Shown: positions 17,425-26,701, numbered from the stretch's first letter. The stretch is 64,000 nucleotides of DNA from Streptomyces sp. NBC_01197 (GCF_036010505.1 NZ_CP108569.1:1674001-1738000); one strand, 5' to 3'. Notes: a model not told the origin generated them from the letters alone. Numbers and translations are program-made.

Positions 17425-18229
17425 CAGCGGCACCTCGCTCACGGGTGATACGGACTTCCTCGCCCAGCGAGGCCCAGATCTCGCGGTAGATCTCGATGAA
17501 CCGTGGTTCGAGCCGCACGGCCTCGACCTTGCGGGGCCTGGGCAGGTCGATCTCGAAGACCTGTTTGACGGTCGCCGGGCCGGCCGTCATCACCACCACC
17601 CGGTCGGCGAGGGCGATGGACTCCTCCAGGTCGTGTGTGACGAAGACGACCGAAGTGCCCGTGCCCGCGCAGAGTTCGAGGAGTTCGTCGGACATCAGCG
17701 CCCTGGTTTGGACGTCGAGCGCGGAGAACGGCTCGTCCATCAGCAGGATCTCGGGGTCGTTGACAAAGGTCGCGGCGAGCGCGACCCGCTTGCGCTGGCC
17801 CCCGGAGAGCTGGTGCGGGTAGCGGTCCTCGAACGAGGCGAGGCCGACGCGGGCCAGCCACTCCCGGGCCTTCTCCTTGGCCTCGGCCTTCGGAGCGCCG
17901 CGGAAGCGCGGGCCCGCCATCACATTGGACAGGACAGTCCGCCAGGGGAAGCAGGCGTCCTGCTGGAAGACGAATCCGACCTTGTCGCCGATGCCACGGA
18001 CCGGCTCACCGGCCACCAGCACCTCGCCCTCGGTGGGCTCCTCCAGGCCGCTGACCAGGGTCAGCGTGGTCGACTTGCCGCAGCCCGTGGGGCCGACGAC
18101 CGCGACGAACTCACCGCGCCCCACGGTGAGATCCAAGTCCCGCACCGCGGTGTGCGGCACCCCCGACGGGGTCCGGAACACTTTGCTGGCGCCCCGCAGC
18201 TCAATGGCGGGGCTCGTGTCTGTGCTCAT
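17414..18229 (-). CDS. ABC transporter ATP-binding protein, SsuB/TauB-like
   Basis: 271 residues from ATG 18229. Walker A GPTGCGKSTTL, Q-loop FQQD, signature LSGGQRKRVALA, Walker B ILLMDEPFSALD and the switch histidine in VFVTHD are all present, so the ATPase should be active. FQQDACFPWRTV is typical of the nitrate/sulfonate/taurine class. First gene of the operon, divergent from the CitB-type regulator gene across 168 bases; the ribosome-binding site is weak. Confidence 0.93.
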   Translation of the reverse strand: MSTDTSPAIELRGASKVFRTPSGVPHTAVRDLDLTVGRGEFVAVVGPTGCGKSTTLTLVSGLEEPTEGEVLVAGEPVRGIGDKVGFVFQQDACFPWRTVLSNVMAGPRFRGAPKAEAKEKAREWLARVGLASFEDRYPHQLSGGQRKRVALAATFVNDPEILLMDEPFSALDVQTRALMSDELLELCAGTGTSVVFVTHDLEESIALADRVVVMTAGPATVKQVFEIDLPRPRKVEAVRLEPRFIEIYREIWASLGEEVRITRERGAADAA

Positions 18230-18397
18230 GAACCGGGACGGTAGATGTGGCACACAGCACAGCGGCAGCCTTGTGGGCGCAAGGCAGTCTTCTGCCTGCA
18301 AGAGACTGTTGTGCTCGTTTTGCGCGCGCTACAACTACGTGGTTAACAAGAACGTCTCAGACCGGTAATGACACCGGTAATGACAGAGAGCAGCCCG

Positions 18398-19120
18398 ATG
18401 ATTGATGTCCTGGTGGTCGATGACGACTTCCGTGTCGCTGAGATCAACGCTGCGTACGTGGGGAAGGTTCCCGGATTCCGCGTCGCGGCCCATGCGCACA
18501 GCGCCGCCCAGGCCATGGCAGCGCTGGAACGCGAACGCATCGATCTGGTCCTGCTCGACCACTACCTCCCGGACGAGACGGGGCTCTCACTGGTCCGGCG
18601 GATGCGGGAACTGGGCCACCACACCGACGTGATCATGGTGACAGCGGCCGGTGATGTGGCGACCGTGCAGGCCGCCATGCGCCATGGCGCCCTGCACTAC
18701 CTGGTCAAGCCGTTCACCTTCTCGGTCCTACGTTCCCGGCTTGAGGGCTACGCGGCGCTGCGGCGCACCGTGAGCCGCGTCGGGGGCAGCGGGCAGTGTG
18801 CCGGACAGGAACAGGTCGACCGGATCTTCGGCGCGCTGCGGACCACCGGGCCCGCCGCGTCCTCGGGACTGCCGAGCGGGCACTCCGTACCGACATCCGA
18901 CCTGATCCGCGAGGTCCTGACGGGCGCCAGGCAACCGCTGTCGGCGCACCAGGTCGCCGCGCGGACGGGGCTGAGCCGCTCCACGGCGCAGCGCTACCTG
19001 CGTCAGCTGGAGCAGACGGGGCGGCTCAGACTGACCCTCAAGTACGGAGACACGGGCCGGCCCGAGCATCGCTACGCCTGGGCCGCACCGGTATCAGACG
19101 GCCCCGGCACCGGTGAGTGA
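18398..19120 (+). CDS. CitB/DcuR-type response regulator
   Basis: 240 residues from ATG 18398, chosen because the receiver begins there (MIDVLVVDDD) and GAGAG lies seven bases upstream; in-frame ATGs at 18380 and 18368 are alternatives. The receiver has the acidic pair DDD, phospho-Asp in LVLLDHYLPDE, and the Thr/Lys switch (VTAAG, LVKPF). The C-terminal helix-turn-helix LSAHQVAARTGLSRSTAQRYL is the form found in partners of CitA/DcuS kinases. It therefore probably pairs with the kinase at 11702-13336. Its 3' end overlaps the convergent symporter gene by 27 bases, a likely target of its regulation. Confidence 0.9.
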   Translation: MIDVLVVDDDFRVAEINAAYVGKVPGFRVAAHAHSAAQAMAALERERIDLVLLDHYLPDETGLSLVRRMRELGHHTDVIMVTAAGDVATVQAAMRHGALHYLVKPFTFSVLRSRLEGYAALRRTVSRVGGSGQCAGQEQVDRIFGALRTTGPAASSGLPSGHSVPTSDLIREVLTGARQPLSAHQVAARTGLSRSTAQRYLRQLEQTGRLRLTLKYGDTGRPEHRYAWAAPVSDGPGTGE

Positions 19121-20689
19121 CCGCACTTCCGCCTCGGCGTGCCGGGCGGCGTCCGGCGGTTCGGGCGAGGTGACCGTACCGAGCCATCCCGCGAGGAAAC
19201 CGAGGGGGATGGAGAGCAGGCCAGGATTCTCCAGGGGGAAGAACTGGAAGTCCATGCCGGGGAAGAGCGAGGTGGGGCTCCCGGAGACGACCGGCGAGAG
19301 GACCACCAGGACGACCGCGGGGATGAGTCCCCCATACACCGACCAGACCGCGCCGCGCGTGGTGAAGTTCCGCCAGAACAGCGAGAAGAGCAGCACCGGG
19401 AGATTGGCCGACGCCGCGACGGCGAAGGCCAGCCCGACCAGGAACGCGACGTTCAGATCCTTAGCCAGCAGGCTGAGTCCGATGGCCACGGCGCCGATTC
19501 CGGCCGCCGCGACCCGGGCGACGGCCACCTCGCTCCGCTGCTTGGCACTGCCGCGTCTGAGGGTCGCGTAGAGGTCGTGGGCGACGGAGGCCGACGAGGC
19601 CAGCGTGATCCCTGCGACGACGGCGAGGATGGTGGCGAAGGCGACGGCGGCGACCACGGCGAAGAGGACCGTCCCTCCGGTGGAGCCCGCTCCACCGCCG
19701 ACCTCCAGAGCGAGCAGCGGTACCGCGGTGTTCCCCGCCGGGTTCGACGCCCGTACCTGGTCGGAGCCGACGAGCGCGGCCGCACCGAAGCCGAGCACGA
19801 TCGTCATCAGGTAGAAGCCGCCGATGAGCCCGATCGACCAGACGACGGAGCGGCGGGCTGCGCGGGCAGTGGGCACGGTGTAGAAGCGCGACAGGATGTG
19901 CGGCAGCCCGGCCGTTCCGAGTACCAGGGCCAGACCGAGGCTGATGAAGTCGATGCGGGAGGTCCAGTCACCGCCGTACTTGAGTCCGGGGGCCAGGAAC
20001 TTCATGCCGTGGCCGCTGCGGTGCGCGGCGGAGTTGAGCAGCTGGTTGAAGTCTCCGTGGAAGCGCACCAGGACGAGAACCGTGAGCAGGATCGATCCTG
20101 TCATCAGCAGGACGGCTTTCACGATCTGGATCCAGGTGGTGGCCCGCATCCCGCCGAGCGTCACATAGATCACCATCAGCGCCCCGACGCCGATCACGGC
20201 CCAGGTCTGAGCTGCGCCGCTGTTCCCGCCCAGGAGGAGCGATACGAGGCTCCCCGCGCCGACCATCTGCGCCACCAGATAGAGCACCGACACCGTGACG
20301 GACGACGAGCCCACCGCGATCCGCACCGGGTGTTCACTCATCCGGGCCGCCACGACATCGGCCAGCGTGAACCGGCCGCAGTTACGCACCAGTTCGGCCA
20401 CCAGAAGCAGAACGACCAGCCAGGCGACGAGGAAGCCGACCGAGTAGAGCATGCCGTCGTAACCGAAGAGCGCGATCAGCCCGGAGATACCGAGGAAGGA
20501 CGCCGCCGACATGTAGTCGCCGGCGATGGCGAAACCGTTCTCCATCGGGGAGAAGAGGCGCCCGCCGACGTAGAACTCCTCTGCCGAACCGTGCCGGTTA
20601 CGGCTCACCCAGGTCGTGATCGCGAGAGTTGCCGCGACAAAGACGCTGAACAGCAGCAGTGCCAGGGTCTGGTGCTCCGTGGTGATCAC
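19094..20689 (-). CDS. Sodium:solute symporter, ActP/acetate permease-like (SSS family)
   Basis: 531 residues from GTG 20689, eight bases past the DUF485 gene stop. About 13 membrane segments. SSS-family marks include EEFYVGGRLFSPMENGFAIAGD near the N-terminus and the G/S-rich sodium-site helices. The pairing with an upstream DUF485 gene is the arrangement of acetate or short-chain carboxylate permeases (ActP with YjcH). Together with the citrate synthases and CitAB-like pair nearby, this points to uptake of acetate or a related carboxylate. The substrate is inferred from family and context. Confidence 0.9.
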   Translation of the reverse strand: MITTEHQTLALLLFSVFVAATLAITTWVSRNRHGSAEEFYVGGRLFSPMENGFAIAGDYMSAASFLGISGLIALFGYDGMLYSVGFLVAWLVVLLLVAELVRNCGRFTLADVVAARMSEHPVRIAVGSSSVTVSVLYLVAQMVGAGSLVSLLLGGNSGAAQTWAVIGVGALMVIYVTLGGMRATTWIQIVKAVLLMTGSILLTVLVLVRFHGDFNQLLNSAAHRSGHGMKFLAPGLKYGGDWTSRIDFISLGLALVLGTAGLPHILSRFYTVPTARAARRSVVWSIGLIGGFYLMTIVLGFGAAALVGSDQVRASNPAGNTAVPLLALEVGGGAGSTGGTVLFAVVAAVAFATILAVVAGITLASSASVAHDLYATLRRGSAKQRSEVAVARVAAAGIGAVAIGLSLLAKDLNVAFLVGLAFAVAASANLPVLLFSLFWRNFTTRGAVWSVYGGLIPAVVLVVLSPVVSGSPTSLFPGMDFQFFPLENPGLLSIPLGFLAGWLGTVTSPEPPDAARHAEAEVRSLTGAGAV

Positions 20690-20697
20690 GTGGCTGC

Positions 20698-21168
20698 TCA
20701 ACGGCTGATCCCTCGTGTCAATTCCTGTGTGTCCCAGCGGAGATCGAGTGCCGCCCGGTCGCGGCGCAGCCGCGCGTGACGGGTGTAGGCCCAGGTGAGC
20801 ATGAAGGTGGAGAGGAACTGCCCGAGCCCCGCCAGCATCGCCACATTCACCGCTCCGGCCACCGGGCGCGCCATGAGACCGGGTGCGGCCGTGGCCATGA
20901 CGACATACGCGAGGTACCAGGCGAAGAACGCGCACACCGCGGGGGCGACGAACCTCCGGTAGCGGCTGCGCACTTCCTGGAAGGCGGCGCTGCTCTGCAC
21001 TTCCAGATAGATGTCGGCCGCGCTGCGTCCCCGCCCCGGGGCGGCCTGCGCCGGTACGGCCGCGGGAACACCGGTGCCGTCCAACTCGCCCCAGCCAGAG
21101 GCCAACGCGTCGTACCAGGGGTCGTCCAACCGCACCTCAGCGGCGTCGAGCCCGTCGTCCTTCTCCAC
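20698..21168 (-). CDS. DUF485 membrane protein, symporter partner
   Basis: 156 residues from GTG 21168 (GAGAGGG six bases upstream). A hydrophilic N-terminal 75 residues precedes the DUF485 domain, marked by SSAAFQEVRSRYRRFVAP and two membrane helices (FFAWYLAYVVMATAAP; GAVNVAMLAGLGQFLSTFML). In many bacteria this small protein is encoded just before ActP-type symporters, as here, and presumably assists them. The long N-terminal extension is more than the minimal family domain. Confidence 0.88.
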   Translation of the reverse strand: MEKDDGLDAAEVRLDDPWYDALASGWGELDGTGVPAAVPAQAAPGRGRSAADIYLEVQSSAAFQEVRSRYRRFVAPAVCAFFAWYLAYVVMATAAPGLMARPVAGAVNVAMLAGLGQFLSTFMLTWAYTRHARLRRDRAALDLRWDTQELTRGISR

Positions 21169-21289
21169 CGAACACCCTCTCCCTGTGCGTGGCCGCTTCA
21201 GCCGCGTGCCCAAGGATGGGTATTTCGGAGGGCATCTGGACCCTTATCGTCCCCTCTTCACCCCTTTGGGTGATGGACCGGGCGACGGA

Positions 21290-21964
21290 CTAGGTGATGG
21301 ACGGGCCCGGCGGCAGGGCAAGACCGTGCCGGTAGGCATAGCGCACGGCCTGCGCCCGGTCCCGTATCCCGGTCTTGGCGAAGAGATTGTTGATATGCGT
21401 CTTCACGGTGGCAGGCGAGATGTGCAGTGAGCGGGAGATCTCCGAATTGGAGAGCCCTTCGGCGATAAGGGCCAGGGTCTCGGCCTCCCGGGGGGTGAGG
21501 CCGTCGGGCAGCTCCACGGCGGTCCGCGGGGCCGGCGAGGGCGGTGCGGTGACCCGCTCCACGAGCAGCCGCTGCACACTCGGCGACAGCCCGGCCTGTC
21601 CGGCCATGACGTCCTCGATGGCGCGGACGATCTCTTCGCCGCCCGCGTCCTTGGTGAGGTACCCGCGCGCCCCGGCCTGCAGCGCGGGAAAGAGCGAGTC
21701 GTCGTCGGAGAACGTGGTGAGCACCACGACCTGAGTGGACGGATACTGCTCGCGGATACGACGGGTCGCCTCCACCCCGCCGCAGCGGGGCATCCGCAGA
21801 TCCATCAGGACCACGTCGGGGTCGTGTTCACCTACGAGCGCGACGGCCTCCTCCCCATCCCTCGCCGCTCCGACGACCTCGACCCCGGGCAGCAGCCCCA
21901 GCAGCATCACGATGCCCTCACGCACGACGGACTGGTCGTCGGCCACCACAACGCGGGCCGTCAT
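21290..21964 (-). CDS. NarL/LuxR-family response regulator
   Basis: 224 residues. The receiver shows VVVADDQSVVREGI, phospho-Asp in DVVLMDLRMPR and the switch Lys in YLTKDAG. The C-terminal LuxR-type helix-turn-helix spans about 155-210 (LTPREAETLALIAEGLSNSE, then ISPATVKTHINNLFAKTG). Its ATG overlaps the kinase stop in an ATGA junction, so the pair is translationally coupled. Targets are unknown; the upstream membrane protein gene in the same operon may be related to the signal. Confidence 0.93.
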   Translation of the reverse strand: MTARVVVADDQSVVREGIVMLLGLLPGVEVVGAARDGEEAVALVGEHDPDVVLMDLRMPRCGGVEATRRIREQYPSTQVVVLTTFSDDDSLFPALQAGARGYLTKDAGGEEIVRAIEDVMAGQAGLSPSVQRLLVERVTAPPSPAPRTAVELPDGLTPREAETLALIAEGLSNSEISRSLHISPATVKTHINNLFAKTGIRDRAQAVRYAYRHGLALPPGPSIT

Positions 21965-23109
21965 GCCGGCACCCTCAGCCGTACCAAGAAGCCCTCCTCG
22001 TCGGGTCCAGCCTCCAGCGTCCCGCCGAGCAGCTCGGCACGCTCCCGCATTCCGACCAAACCGTATCCCGAGCCACTGACAGCGAGCTCATCGACCGCTT
22101 TCCCGGAGCCCGAGTCCCGTACTTCCAGGGTGATTTCGTCCGGCAGATACTCCAGCCGCAGCCGGACCTCGGCGCCCGGAGCGTGCTTGCGCACATTTGT
22201 CATCGCCTCCTGCGCCACCCGCCGCACGGTCTGCGAGGCTTCGGCCGGCAGCTGTCTGCGGCACCCCGTCACAGCGAGCCGCGAGTTGCCCGCCACCTCC
22301 TCCAGGAACTCCTCCACCGGCGTCATCTCACCACGCAGTGCCGATAGCGCCTGCCGGGTCTCGACGAGCCCCTCACGGGCCATCCCGCGCGCCGCCACCA
22401 CCCGCTCCAGGATCTGATCCCGCCCCGCGTCCCGCTCGATCAGCAACCTGGCCGCCTCCAGATGCACCATCTGCGCGGAAAGACTGTGGGCGAGAACATC
22501 GTGGATCTCCCGGGCGATACGGGAGCGCTCGGCCAGCGCCGCGGACTCCGCCTCGGCCGCCAGGGCCGCGCGCTCCTGCACCAGCAGCCGCTGAGCGCTG
22601 CCTCTGGCCTCCGCGTCGAGCCGCATCACGTAGCCGACAAGAGCCAGCCCAACGGTGGTCGCGGCGATCGTCAGCCGCCGGTCGTCGCTGAGCAGGGCGT
22701 AGGCACCGAGGGCGGCAGCCGTGCAGGGCAGGGCCGCCGCGAGCGGCAGCCGCTCCATCGCGGTGACGGCGCAGCCGCACCAGAGGACAGCGGCAGGAGC
22801 GGAGAACCCCGCCTGCTGCGCCAGGAGGGCGACGCCCAGCAGAACCGCCAGCAGCGCCACAGACGGCCACAAGCGGTGCTCCAGGCTGGTCCGGAAGAAG
22901 GCCCAGGCCGCCGCCACGCAGACAGCGACCCCGGACACAGCGGCGGCCAGCACCCCGGCGTCGTCGCCCGCCTTCGCGAAGGTGCTCCACAGGAGTGCGC
23001 CCAGAGCGATGCACCGCACGGCCCAGGTGAGCGAGCGCCGGGTACTGGTCAGGTCGACCCGGGAAAGGGCCTCCCGGGAGGGCCAGCTCGTCCAGGCGCC
23101 CGGCGTCAT
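21961..23109 (-). CDS. Sensor histidine kinase, HisKA_3 (NarX/DesK-like) type
   Basis: 382 residues from ATG 23109 (AAGGAGG eight bases upstream). Several N-terminal membrane segments (about 30-165) form an intramembrane-type sensor with almost no extracellular loop. The dimerisation box ERSRIAREIHDVLAHSLSAQ carries the phosphoacceptor His. The HATPase has EAMTNVRKHAPGA, VRDSGSGKA and GYGLVGMRERAEL. Middle gene of a three-gene operon with 4-base overlaps at both ends. Confidence 0.93.
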   Translation of the reverse strand: MTPGAWTSWPSREALSRVDLTSTRRSLTWAVRCIALGALLWSTFAKAGDDAGVLAAAVSGVAVCVAAAWAFFRTSLEHRLWPSVALLAVLLGVALLAQQAGFSAPAAVLWCGCAVTAMERLPLAAALPCTAAALGAYALLSDDRRLTIAATTVGLALVGYVMRLDAEARGSAQRLLVQERAALAAEAESAALAERSRIAREIHDVLAHSLSAQMVHLEAARLLIERDAGRDQILERVVAARGMAREGLVETRQALSALRGEMTPVEEFLEEVAGNSRLAVTGCRRQLPAEASQTVRRVAQEAMTNVRKHAPGAEVRLRLEYLPDEITLEVRDSGSGKAVDELAVSGSGYGLVGMRERAELLGGTLEAGPDEEGFLVRLRVPA

Positions 23110-23627
23110 ACGCGTTCCCTCCTTGCCCCTCCAGCTGTTGCTGCGGCAGGGACGCCGTACGACGGGTGTATTCGCCCGGCCCGCCATGCGAGCACCCCTG
23201 CCCGTACCAGCAGGGAGGACGCCAGCGCGAGCAGCATCGCCCCGGTCCCGAGGCTCACTCCGGCCAGCGCGCCAAGACCCGCCACCCCGAACCTGAGGAT
23301 CAGTCCCACTATCCAGACGGCCGCCGTGGCCTTGGTACCCCTGGTCCAGACCGATCCGTCCGGCTCACTCCACACCTTGGTGGTCCAGGCCCAGCCCGCG
23401 CCCATCACAAGGCCGGTCAGCAGTTCGGCCCCGATCACCAGGACGGACAGAGTGGGGTGATGCGCGTCGAGCAGACCGTGCTGGCGCAGGGCGACGAAGA
23501 CCAGGATGGCGGGCAGCAGCCACCAGCGCCTGTCGTGATTGACCTGCTGCGGGCGGAACTGCCGCACGAGCACCAGGGCGATGACTGCGACAGCCACCGC
23601 GACGTCGGTGAGCGTGGACGCTGACAT
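23106..23627 (-). CDS. Membrane protein of unknown function (DUF1453-like)
   Basis: 173 residues, five or so membrane segments, with GGAGG five bases before the ATG. The layout (short N-terminus, VLVRQFRPQQV motif after the first segment, then four more helices) resembles DUF1453/CcdC-like small membrane proteins. First gene of the kinase/regulator operon, so it may take part in sensing or be autoregulated. The function is not known. Confidence 0.75.
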   Translation of the reverse strand: MSASTLTDVAVAVAVIALVLVRQFRPQQVNHDRRWWLLPAILVFVALRQHGLLDAHHPTLSVLVIGAELLTGLVMGAGWAWTTKVWSEPDGSVWTRGTKATAAVWIVGLILRFGVAGLGALAGVSLGTGAMLLALASSLLVRAGVLAWRAGRIHPSYGVPAAATAGGARRERV

Positions 23628-23791
23628 GGGGGCCTCCGGCGAGCGGGGAAGGTTGACGTCTTCGACGCTACGGAAACGCGCGGGTCAGCAGATCGGAGCA
23701 GAGGTGGACTCCGGGTGGAGTTTGCGGCTCCACCCACGGGTGGAGACCCCGTGGGTGGAGCAGAGCCGGTCGGCGACTCCAAGCAGCCGGT

Positions 23792-23833
23792 GACTCAGCG
23801 CCGGCCGGTGGCTCAGCGCCGGCCGGTGGCTCA
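23792..23833. repeat. Tandem 18-base repeat at the parE 3' end
   Basis: Two nearly identical 18-base units (23792-23809 and 23810-23827) and the start of a third that contains the parE stop. Each unit contains the self-complementary CCGGCCGG, so the transcript can fold; it may serve as the parE terminator. A related, shorter copy precedes it. Confidence 0.6.
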
Positions 23834-25951
23834 GGCGTCGATCCGCGAGCGGTCCAGCGTCGCGGCCGAGCTGGTGATGAACTCCTTGCGGGGCGCGACC
23901 TCGTTGCCCATCAGCAGGTCGAAGACCTCCTCCGACGATTCCAGGTCGCCGATGTTGATCCGCCGCAGAGTACGGAACCGCGGGTCCATGGTGGTCTCCG
24001 CCAGCTGATCGGCGTCCATCTCGCCCAGCCCCTTGTAGCGCTGAATCGAGTCCTTGAAGCGGACGTTCTTGCGCTGGAATTCCAGCAGCTTCTGCCGCAG
24101 CTCGTTGTCGGAGTACGTGTAGACGTACTTGTCCTGGCCCTTCTTGGGCTGGACCAGCTCGATGCGGTGCAGCGGCGGTACAGCGGCGAAGACCCGGCCC
24201 GCCTCCACCATCGGCCGCATGTACCGCTGGAAGAGCGTGAGCAGGAGGATGCGGATGTGCGCGCCGTCCACATCGGCATCGACCAGCAGCACGATCTTGC
24301 CGTACCGCGCCGCGTCGATGTCGAAGGTCCGTCCGGAGCCCGCTCCTATGACCTGGATGATGGCGCCGCACTCGGCGTTCTTCAGCATGTCCGAGACCGA
24401 CGCTTTCTGGACATTAAGGATCTTGCCCCGGATGGGCAGCAGCGCCTGGAACTCCGAATTCCGGGCGAGCTTGGCCGTACCGAGCGCGGAGTCCCCCTCT
24501 ACGATGAAGAGCTCGCTGCGCCCCACGTCGTCACTGCGGCAGTCGGCGAGCTTGGCCGGCAGCGACGAGGACTCCAGGGCGGTCTTACGGCGCTGGGCGT
24601 CCTTGTGCTGGCGGGCCGCGATCCGGGTACGGGCCGCGGCGACGGCCTTCTCCAGCACCGCCCGGGCCTGCGCCTTGGAATCGCGCTTGGTGGAGGTCAG
24701 GAAGGCCTTGAGCTCCTTGGCGACGACGTTGGACACGATCCGGTTGGCCGCAGACGTGCCGAGCACCTCCTTGGTCTGGCCCTCGAACTGCGGCTCGGCG
24801 AGGCGCACGGTGACCACGGCGGTCAGCCCTTCCAGCGCGTCGTCCTTCACCACGTCGTCCTCGGCGACCCGCAGGAGCTTCGCCGAGCGCAGCACCTCAT
24901 TGACCGTCCTGGTCAGTGAGCGCTCGAAGCCCGACACGTGCGTGCCGCCCTTTGGCGTCGCGATGATGTTGACGAAGGACTTGACCGTGGTGTCGTAGCC
25001 GGTACCCCAGCGGAGCGCGATGTCCACGCCGAGATCACGGGTGACCTCGGTCGGGGTCATGTGGCCGCGGTCGTCCAGGACCGGGACGGTCTCCTTGAAG
25101 GTGCCCTGCCCGGACAGTCGCTGCACATCGCAGACGGCCTTGTCCTGGGCGAGGTACTCACAGAATTCGCTGATGCCCCCGTCGAAGCGGAACGTCTCCT
25201 CGGTCTTGCCCGCGCCGTCGAGGCCGCGCTCGTCGCGCACCACGAGAGTCAGCCCGGGTACCAGGAACGCCGTCTGGCGGGCCCGCTGGTACAGGTGGTC
25301 CAGGGACAGCTTGGCGTCCTTGAGGAAGATCTGGCGGTCCGCCCAGTACCGGACACGGGTACCCGTCCTGGCCTTGGGTACGCGCTTGCCCTTGAGCAGC
25401 CCGTTGGCCGGGTCGAAGGGGCTGTCGGGGCCCGTCTCGGTGAAGATGCCGGGGACGCCGCGGCGGAAGCTGATGGAGTGGGTGGCGCTGTTCCGGTCGA
25501 CCTCGACGTCCAGCCGGGCGGAGAGGGCGTTGACGACGGAGGCGCCGACGCCGTGCAGCCCACCGGAGGCCGCGTACGAACCGCCGCCGAACTTTCCGCC
25601 CGCGTGCAGCTTGGTCATCACGACCTCGATGCCCGAGAGCCCGGTCTTGGGCTCGACGTCGACCGGGATCCCACGGCCGTTGTCCCGGACCTCGACGGAG
25701 CCGTCCTCGTGGAGGATCACATCGATGTGGTCGCAGTAGCCGCCGAGAGCCTCGTCGACGGAGTTGTCGATGATCTCCCAGAGGCAGTGCATCAGACCGC
25801 GGCTGTCGGTGGACCCGATGTACATCCCGGGCCGCTTCCGGACCGCTTCGAGCCCTTCGAGTACGAGCAGGTGCCGCGCGGTGTAGTTGGAGCCGTCACG
25901 GTCTGCACCGCTCAGCAGCGCAGTGGAAGGCACGGACGTATCGGCGGTCAC
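23831..25951 (-). CDS. parE: DNA topoisomerase IV subunit B (ATPase subunit)
   Basis: 706 residues from GTG 25951 (GAGGAG eight bases upstream). It hydrolyses ATP to drive strand passage with ParC (5294-7741). The GHKL ATPase has EIIDNSVDEAL, DNGRGIPVDV and GGLHGVGASVVNALS. The transducer domain carries the QTK-like lysine (EGQTKEVLG). The TOPRIM domain shows EGDSALG and DADVDGAHI. Compared with GyrB it lacks the large insertion and is about 700 residues, right for ParE. Position next to the small zinc-ribbon gene and hrdB is conserved in Streptomyces as far as I recall. Confidence 0.94.
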   Translation of the reverse strand: MTADTSVPSTALLSGADRDGSNYTARHLLVLEGLEAVRKRPGMYIGSTDSRGLMHCLWEIIDNSVDEALGGYCDHIDVILHEDGSVEVRDNGRGIPVDVEPKTGLSGIEVVMTKLHAGGKFGGGSYAASGGLHGVGASVVNALSARLDVEVDRNSATHSISFRRGVPGIFTETGPDSPFDPANGLLKGKRVPKARTGTRVRYWADRQIFLKDAKLSLDHLYQRARQTAFLVPGLTLVVRDERGLDGAGKTEETFRFDGGISEFCEYLAQDKAVCDVQRLSGQGTFKETVPVLDDRGHMTPTEVTRDLGVDIALRWGTGYDTTVKSFVNIIATPKGGTHVSGFERSLTRTVNEVLRSAKLLRVAEDDVVKDDALEGLTAVVTVRLAEPQFEGQTKEVLGTSAANRIVSNVVAKELKAFLTSTKRDSKAQARAVLEKAVAAARTRIAARQHKDAQRRKTALESSSLPAKLADCRSDDVGRSELFIVEGDSALGTAKLARNSEFQALLPIRGKILNVQKASVSDMLKNAECGAIIQVIGAGSGRTFDIDAARYGKIVLLVDADVDGAHIRILLLTLFQRYMRPMVEAGRVFAAVPPLHRIELVQPKKGQDKYVYTYSDNELRQKLLEFQRKNVRFKDSIQRYKGLGEMDADQLAETTMDPRFRTLRRINIGDLESSEEVFDLLMGNEVAPRKEFITSSAATLDRSRIDA

Positions 25952-26384
25952 GCGGTTCGCTCCTCGCTGAATTTATTTTGGGGCCCATTGGGTAAGGCCA
26001 GGGCGTCGGTCGCCTGTCAGAGCCTACCGAGCCCTGGTAGAGCCGTTGTTACGCCACCCTAGAAGAGACAGGGCGCCAAACCCGCACCGTACACCTGTTC
26101 GATAGCTCGATGGAGTGAAGCACACATCACGTTCCCTTCCAGGCATGAACCATTTAGGCTCCGGGCACGTCCTCATCAACAACCGGCAGCCAGTCGGGAG
26201 GATCAACCGAAGACAAGCAATGCGAAACCGTAAAGCCACCGCAATACGGCTTATTCGCCGCCAACCGGCAGCAGACAGCCACCTTGACAAAAAGTTTCAA
26301 GGAAAAGCCACGAGCGGGAACGTTTTGGGCCTGGTTGGATGTTGACCCTGGTACGACAGCTCGTCGAGCTAGAGAAGAGGCGAC
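25952..26384. other. Intergenic region upstream of parE and the zinc-ribbon gene
   Basis: A divergent promoter region, clearly less GC-rich than its surroundings. A TTGACA hexamer at 26284-26289 could be a -35 element for the rightward gene, but no convincing -10 lies at the right distance. A short basic open frame at 26115-26345 lacks a ribosome-binding site and codon bias. No RNA gene recognised. Confidence 0.4.
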
Positions 26385-26615
26385 GTGACTACTGTTCTGA
26401 CCCCCGCGAGCCCGCTGACGGCCGCTGACCGCTGCGACCGATGCGGCGCCCAGGCATACCTGCGCGTTGTCCTCACCAGCGGCGGCGAACTGCTCTTCTG
26501 CGCCCACCACGGTCGCAAGTTCGAGCCAGAACTCAAGAAGATCGCCGCGGACATCCAGGATGAGACGGATCGCCTGACGGCCGTCCCGAGCCATTCCGAA
26601 GAAGAGGACCGCTGA
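26385..26615 (+). CDS. Small zinc-ribbon-like protein (DUF7455 type)
   Basis: 76 residues from GTG 26385 with AAGAGG upstream. CDRCGAQAYLRVVL and LLFCAHHGRKF give a Cys-x2-Cys and Cys-x2-His set that should bind one zinc. The C-terminal helix is highly charged. Small actinobacterial proteins of this type sit next to hrdB/parE-like genes; no function is known. Followed 45 bases later by a hairpin terminator, so it is a single-gene transcript. Confidence 0.85.
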   Translation: MTTVLTPASPLTAADRCDRCGAQAYLRVVLTSGGELLFCAHHGRKFEPELKKIAADIQDETDRLTAVPSHSEEEDR

Positions 26616-26660
26616 CACCTCGCACCCACGACGAGCCAAGGACCGGTATCAGCCCGGTCG

Positions 26661-26701
26661 ACGGGCGGCCCCGCCTGCAACCCACAGGAGCGGCCGCCCG
26701 T
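26661..26701 (+). terminator. Terminator of the zinc-ribbon gene
   Basis: Perfect 10-base arms (26661-26670 and 26692-26701) around a loop that itself can pair CCTG with CAGG, then TTCTC. It lies 45 bases after the small gene's stop. Confidence 0.7.

Noticed and set aside
15322..18229. Assignment of the ABC transporter to taurine, nitrate or thiamine-precursor uptake
   Set aside because: All three possibilities share these motifs; there is no catabolic gene adjacent to decide.
23792..23833. CRISPR-like or integration repeat
   Set aside because: Only two full 18-base copies directly abutting, with no spacers and self-complementary units; better explained as part of a terminator.
26115..26345. 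76-codon basic open frame on the plus strand upstream of the zinc-ribbon gene
   Set aside because: GTG start without a ribosome-binding site, codon use unlike its neighbours, and it occupies a promoter region.
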